NCBI GenBank assembly: GCA_964606405.1 | Contig: CAZSGH010000005.1 | Coordinates: 1 to 64,000 of the forward strand | Reading direction: 5' to 3' | DNA from: GCA-002282575 sp964606405 | GTDB taxonomy: Bacteria; Pseudomonadota; Gammaproteobacteria; Thiomicrospirales; Thiomicrospiraceae | DNA length: 64,000 nucleotides | Shown here: piece by piece, positions 61,684 through 64,000 of the stretch | How positions within the stretch are numbered: position 1 is the stretch's first letter | Layout of the letters: each line of letters begins with the position of its first letter | Made by a program: the position numbers and the translations under genes | The notes under the pieces: generated by a model | Told to the model about the DNA's origin: nothing | Seen by the model: only the letters and a program-made list of their open reading frames with translations | Database searches by the model: none

Positions 61684-63312
61684 ATGTCTGCTAAAGATGT
61701 AAAGTTTGGTATTGATGCGCGTGAGCGTATGGTTGAAGGTGTTAACATTTTGGCTAACGCAGTCAAAGTAACCCTAGGTCCTAAAGGTCGTAACGTGGTA
61801 TTAGAAAAGTCTTTCGGTGCGCCAGTGGTTACCAAAGACGGTGTCTCTGTTGCACGTGAAATCGAATTAGAAGACAAGTTCATGAATATGGGTGCGCAGT
61901 TAGTTAAAACTGTGGCTTCTCAGACCAATGATGCGGCTGGTGACGGCACAACAACGGCGACAGTATTGGCGCAAGCGATCGTTCGTGAAGGCATGAAGTC
62001 GGTTGCGGCTGGCATGAATCCAATGGACATCAAGCGTGGTATCGACAAAGCAGTCGTTGCTGCGGTTGAAGAAATCAAGAAGCTTTCTAAGCCTTGCTCA
62101 ACAACAGCTGATATTGCTCAGGTAGGTACTATTTCTGCTAACTCGGACAAAACCATCGGCGATTTGATTGCGCAGGCAATGGAACGTGTGGGTAAAGAAG
62201 GCGTGATTACCGTTGAAGAAGGTTCTTCTTTAACAGACGAATTGGAAGTTGTGGAAGGTATGGACTTTGACCGTGGTTATTTGTCTCCTTACTTCGTGAA
62301 CAATCAACAGAACATGACTGCCGATTTAGAAAACCCATTTGTGCTGTTGTTTGACAAGAAAATCAGCAGCATTCGTGATTTGATTCCTGCGTTAGAAGGC
62401 GTGGCTAAGTCTGGTCGTCCGTTGTTGATTATTGCTGAAGATGTCGAAGGCGAAGCGTTAGCGACGTTGGTCATTAACAGCATGCGCGGTATCGTGAAAG
62501 TCACAGCGGTTAAAGCGCCAGGTTTTGGTGATCGTCGTAAAGCGATTATGCAAGACATCGCGATTTTGACTGGTGGTACCTTAATTTCAGAAGAAATTGG
62601 TATGACACTTGAATCGGTTACATTGAACGAGTTCGGTCAAGCGAAACGTATCGTTGTTGGCAAAGACAGTACAACGATTATTGATGGTGCTGGTTCTAAA
62701 GAAGATATTGACGCGCGCGTGTTGCAAATTCGTGCACAGGTCGAACAGACAACGTCTGACTACGATAAAGAAAAACTACAAGAGCGTTTGGCTAAGTTAG
62801 CTGGCGGTGTTGCAGTACTTAAAATCGGTGCTTCGACTGAAGTTGAAATGAAAGAGAAGAAAGACCGTGTAGAAGACGCGTTACATGCAACGCGTGCTGC
62901 GGTTGAAGAAGGCATCGTTCCTGGCGGTGGCGTTACCTTGTTACGTATCTCTGAAGCGGTTAAGTCGTTGAAAGGCGATAATCCTGATCAGGATATGGGT
63001 ATCAAGATTGCTTGTCGTGCCATGCAAGAGCCAACGCGTATGATCGTGGGTAACTGTGGTTTAGAAGGTTCTGTTGTTATCAACAAGATCTTAGAAGGTT
63101 CGGGTTCTCATGGTTTTGATGCGGCAAATGAAGTTTACGGTGATATGTTTGCAATGGGTATTATCGACCCAGCAAAAGTAACCCGCTCTGCATTGCAAAA
63201 CGCGGCTTCTGTGGCTTCTTTAATCATCACGACTGAAGCGATGGTTGCAGAGTTGCCAAGCAAAGGTAATGCTGCACCAGCTGGTGGTGGCATGGATGGT
63301 ATGGGCATGTAA
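61684..63312 (+). CDS. groL: Chaperonin GroEL
   Basis: The 14-subunit folding chamber. At 542 residues it has full length. Seen: KVTLGPKGRNVVLEKSFGAP, NDAAGDGTTTATVLAQAI (catalytic Asp near 87), EGMDFDRGYLSPYFVNNQQN, AAVEEGIVPGGGVTLLRI, and the Gly/Met-rich tail ending GGGMDGMGM. An AAGGAA site precedes ATG 61684. It is transcribed with groES. Confidence 0.99.
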   Translation: MSAKDVKFGIDARERMVEGVNILANAVKVTLGPKGRNVVLEKSFGAPVVTKDGVSVAREIELEDKFMNMGAQLVKTVASQTNDAAGDGTTTATVLAQAIVREGMKSVAAGMNPMDIKRGIDKAVVAAVEEIKKLSKPCSTTADIAQVGTISANSDKTIGDLIAQAMERVGKEGVITVEEGSSLTDELEVVEGMDFDRGYLSPYFVNNQQNMTADLENPFVLLFDKKISSIRDLIPALEGVAKSGRPLLIIAEDVEGEALATLVINSMRGIVKVTAVKAPGFGDRRKAIMQDIAILTGGTLISEEIGMTLESVTLNEFGQAKRIVVGKDSTTIIDGAGSKEDIDARVLQIRAQVEQTTSDYDKEKLQERLAKLAGGVAVLKIGASTEVEMKEKKDRVEDALHATRAAVEEGIVPGGGVTLLRISEAVKSLKGDNPDQDMGIKIACRAMQEPTRMIVGNCGLEGSVVINKILEGSGSHGFDAANEVYGDMFAMGIIDPAKVTRSALQNAASVASLIITTEAMVAELPSKGNAAPAGGGMDGMGM

Positions 63313-63315
63313 TTC

Positions 63316-63434
63316 AAACCTATTGCGCGGTCACCTTGCTTTGTTGCGCGGTGCTCGAGTCAGTTATGTACTACTTGTACATGCCTTCCTCTGTGCTCCG
63401 TGCGCCTCGCCATGTGAACCGCTCATAACGGTTT
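63316..63434. repeat. Dispersed repeat family A, copy 4
   Basis: AAACCTATTGCGCGGTCACC ... TACTTGTACAT ... CCGCTCATAACGGTTTG. It lies directly behind groEL. Confidence 0.75.
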
Positions 63435-63453
63435 GATGTGTATTTATATGCAG

Positions 63454-63484
63454 AAAAACCCCGCAAGCAATTGCGGGGTTTTTT
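63454..63484. terminator. Bidirectional terminator between groEL and uvrA
   Basis: AACCCCGCAA / TTGCGGGGTT with a short loop, flanked by As on the left and Ts on the right, between convergent genes. Confidence 0.88.
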
Positions 63485-63498
63485 ATTGGGTTATTGTA

Positions 63499-64000
63499 TT
63501 ATTTCATCACTGCTTTCAAGTATTTTCCCGTCCAACTATGCTCACAAGCGGCAATCGCTTCTGGTGACCCTTGGGCAATAATCTGACCACCGCCATTACC
63601 GCCTTCAGGTCCCATATCAATAATCCAATCCGCTGTTTTAATCACATCCAAATTGTGCTCGATAACGACAATGCTATTGCCATGATCGCGTAGACGATGC
63701 AAGACAGTCAGCAATAGTTCGATGTCGTGGAAGTGTAGTCCTGTTGTTGGCTCGTCCAAAATATACAGGGTATTACCTGTGTCGCGTTTCGATAATTCCT
63801 TGGCAAGTTTAATGCGCTGCGCTTCACCACCCGACAGCGTGGTCGCGCTTTGACCGAGCTTGAGGTAAGACAATCCCACATCCATTAATGTTGCTAGTTT
63901 GCGCTTGATGGTCGGTACGGCATCGAAAAAGACCAGCGCATCTTCGATGGTCATATCAAGCATGTCGCTGATGGTTTTGCCTTTGTAGCGAATGTCGAGT
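63499..64000 (-). CDS. uvrA: Excinuclease ABC subunit A, C-terminal part (gene runs off the window)
   Basis: The lesion-recognition ATPase of nucleotide excision repair. Only about the last 167 codons are inside; the frame stays open to the window edge (YKGKTISDMLDMTIEDAL at the edge). Seen: VGLSYLKLGQSATTLSGGEA and QRIKLAKELSKR (ABC signature), LYILDEPTTGLHFHDIELLL (Walker B), and VVIEHNLDVIKTADWIIDMG with the H-loop. The 5' part, with the zinc fingers and first ATPase, lies beyond position 64000. Confidence 0.97.
   Translation of the reverse strand, partial: LDIRYKGKTISDMLDMTIEDALVFFDAVPTIKRKLATLMDVGLSYLKLGQSATTLSGGEAQRIKLAKELSKRDTGNTLYILDEPTTGLHFHDIELLLTVLHRLRDHGNSIVVIEHNLDVIKTADWIIDMGPEGGNGGGQIIAQGSPEAIAACEHSWTGKYLKAVMK

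Overview
The window is a gammaproteobacterial chromosome segment. The order pilT-pilU, a ComEA-like gene, 4.5S RNA, dnaX-ybaB-recR, rpsT, murJ, gmhB-plsC and groESL next to uvrA supports this. A periplasmic molybdenum reductase of the polysulfide/thiosulfate reductase type, a SoxCD-like sulfite/sulfur dehydrogenase, two exported rhodaneses and an exported Tyr/Gly/Pro/Gln-rich protein resembling sulfur-globule proteins point to a sulfur-metabolising, probably sulfur-storing bacterium (Thiotrichales-like). The genus cannot be fixed from sequence alone.

Region 1 (1-11502) is a genomic island. It lies between 55-bp direct repeats (one mismatch) that contain a tRNA 3' end (...CATAGCCACCA, probably elongator tRNA-Met) plus its terminator. 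A P4-type tyrosine integrase sits just inside the left end. The cargo is defence-like and partly decayed: remnants of an SNF2 helicase and of mcrC; an intact methyltransferase-HNH fusion; two truncated left ends of one IS3-family element; between them an XRE regulator, a PD-(D/E)XK-like protein with a partner of unknown family, a lipoprotein and a small protein; then a WYL regulator, an IS5-type remnant, a protein with an FtsK-gamma-like DNA-binding domain, and a UPF0175/DUF3368 toxin-antitoxin pair at the right end.

Region 2 (11503-38600) is mostly core: bioA, an aspartate aminotransferase with a membrane protein, an inactive-rhodanese/methyltransferase fusion overlapping uvrB, a PhnD-like periplasmic protein translationally coupled to a GGDEF-EAL protein, pilU and pilT, a ComEA-like protein, ffs, dnaX (with an A9 frameshift/slippage site), ybaB, recR, exported DUF1501 and DUF1800 proteins, rpsT, murJ, and a TetR-controlled RND efflux operon.

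Region 3 (38600-59600) is the sulfur/molybdenum region: two periplasmic rhodaneses around a chemoreceptor; a reductase operon of PsrABC type followed by TorD- and HybE-like chaperones; moaC, moeA, moaE, moaD and moaA; soxD-soxC; a degenerate PAS-GGDEF protein; a MidA-type methyltransferase; NAD(P)HX repair enzyme; and the sulfur-globule-like protein. The Moco genes lie between two Moco enzymes and probably feed both.

Region 4 (59600-64000) has gmhB, plsC, groES-groEL behind a heat-shock-type promoter, and the 3' end of uvrA running off the window.

At least three families of dispersed intergenic repeats decorate the core part: an approximately 145-bp element (about nine full or partial copies), an approximately 120-bp imperfect palindrome (four copies, one inside groES-groEL), and a CGTCATTCC-type palindrome (two copies). 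Apart from the two IS remnants, I saw no such family repeats in the island.
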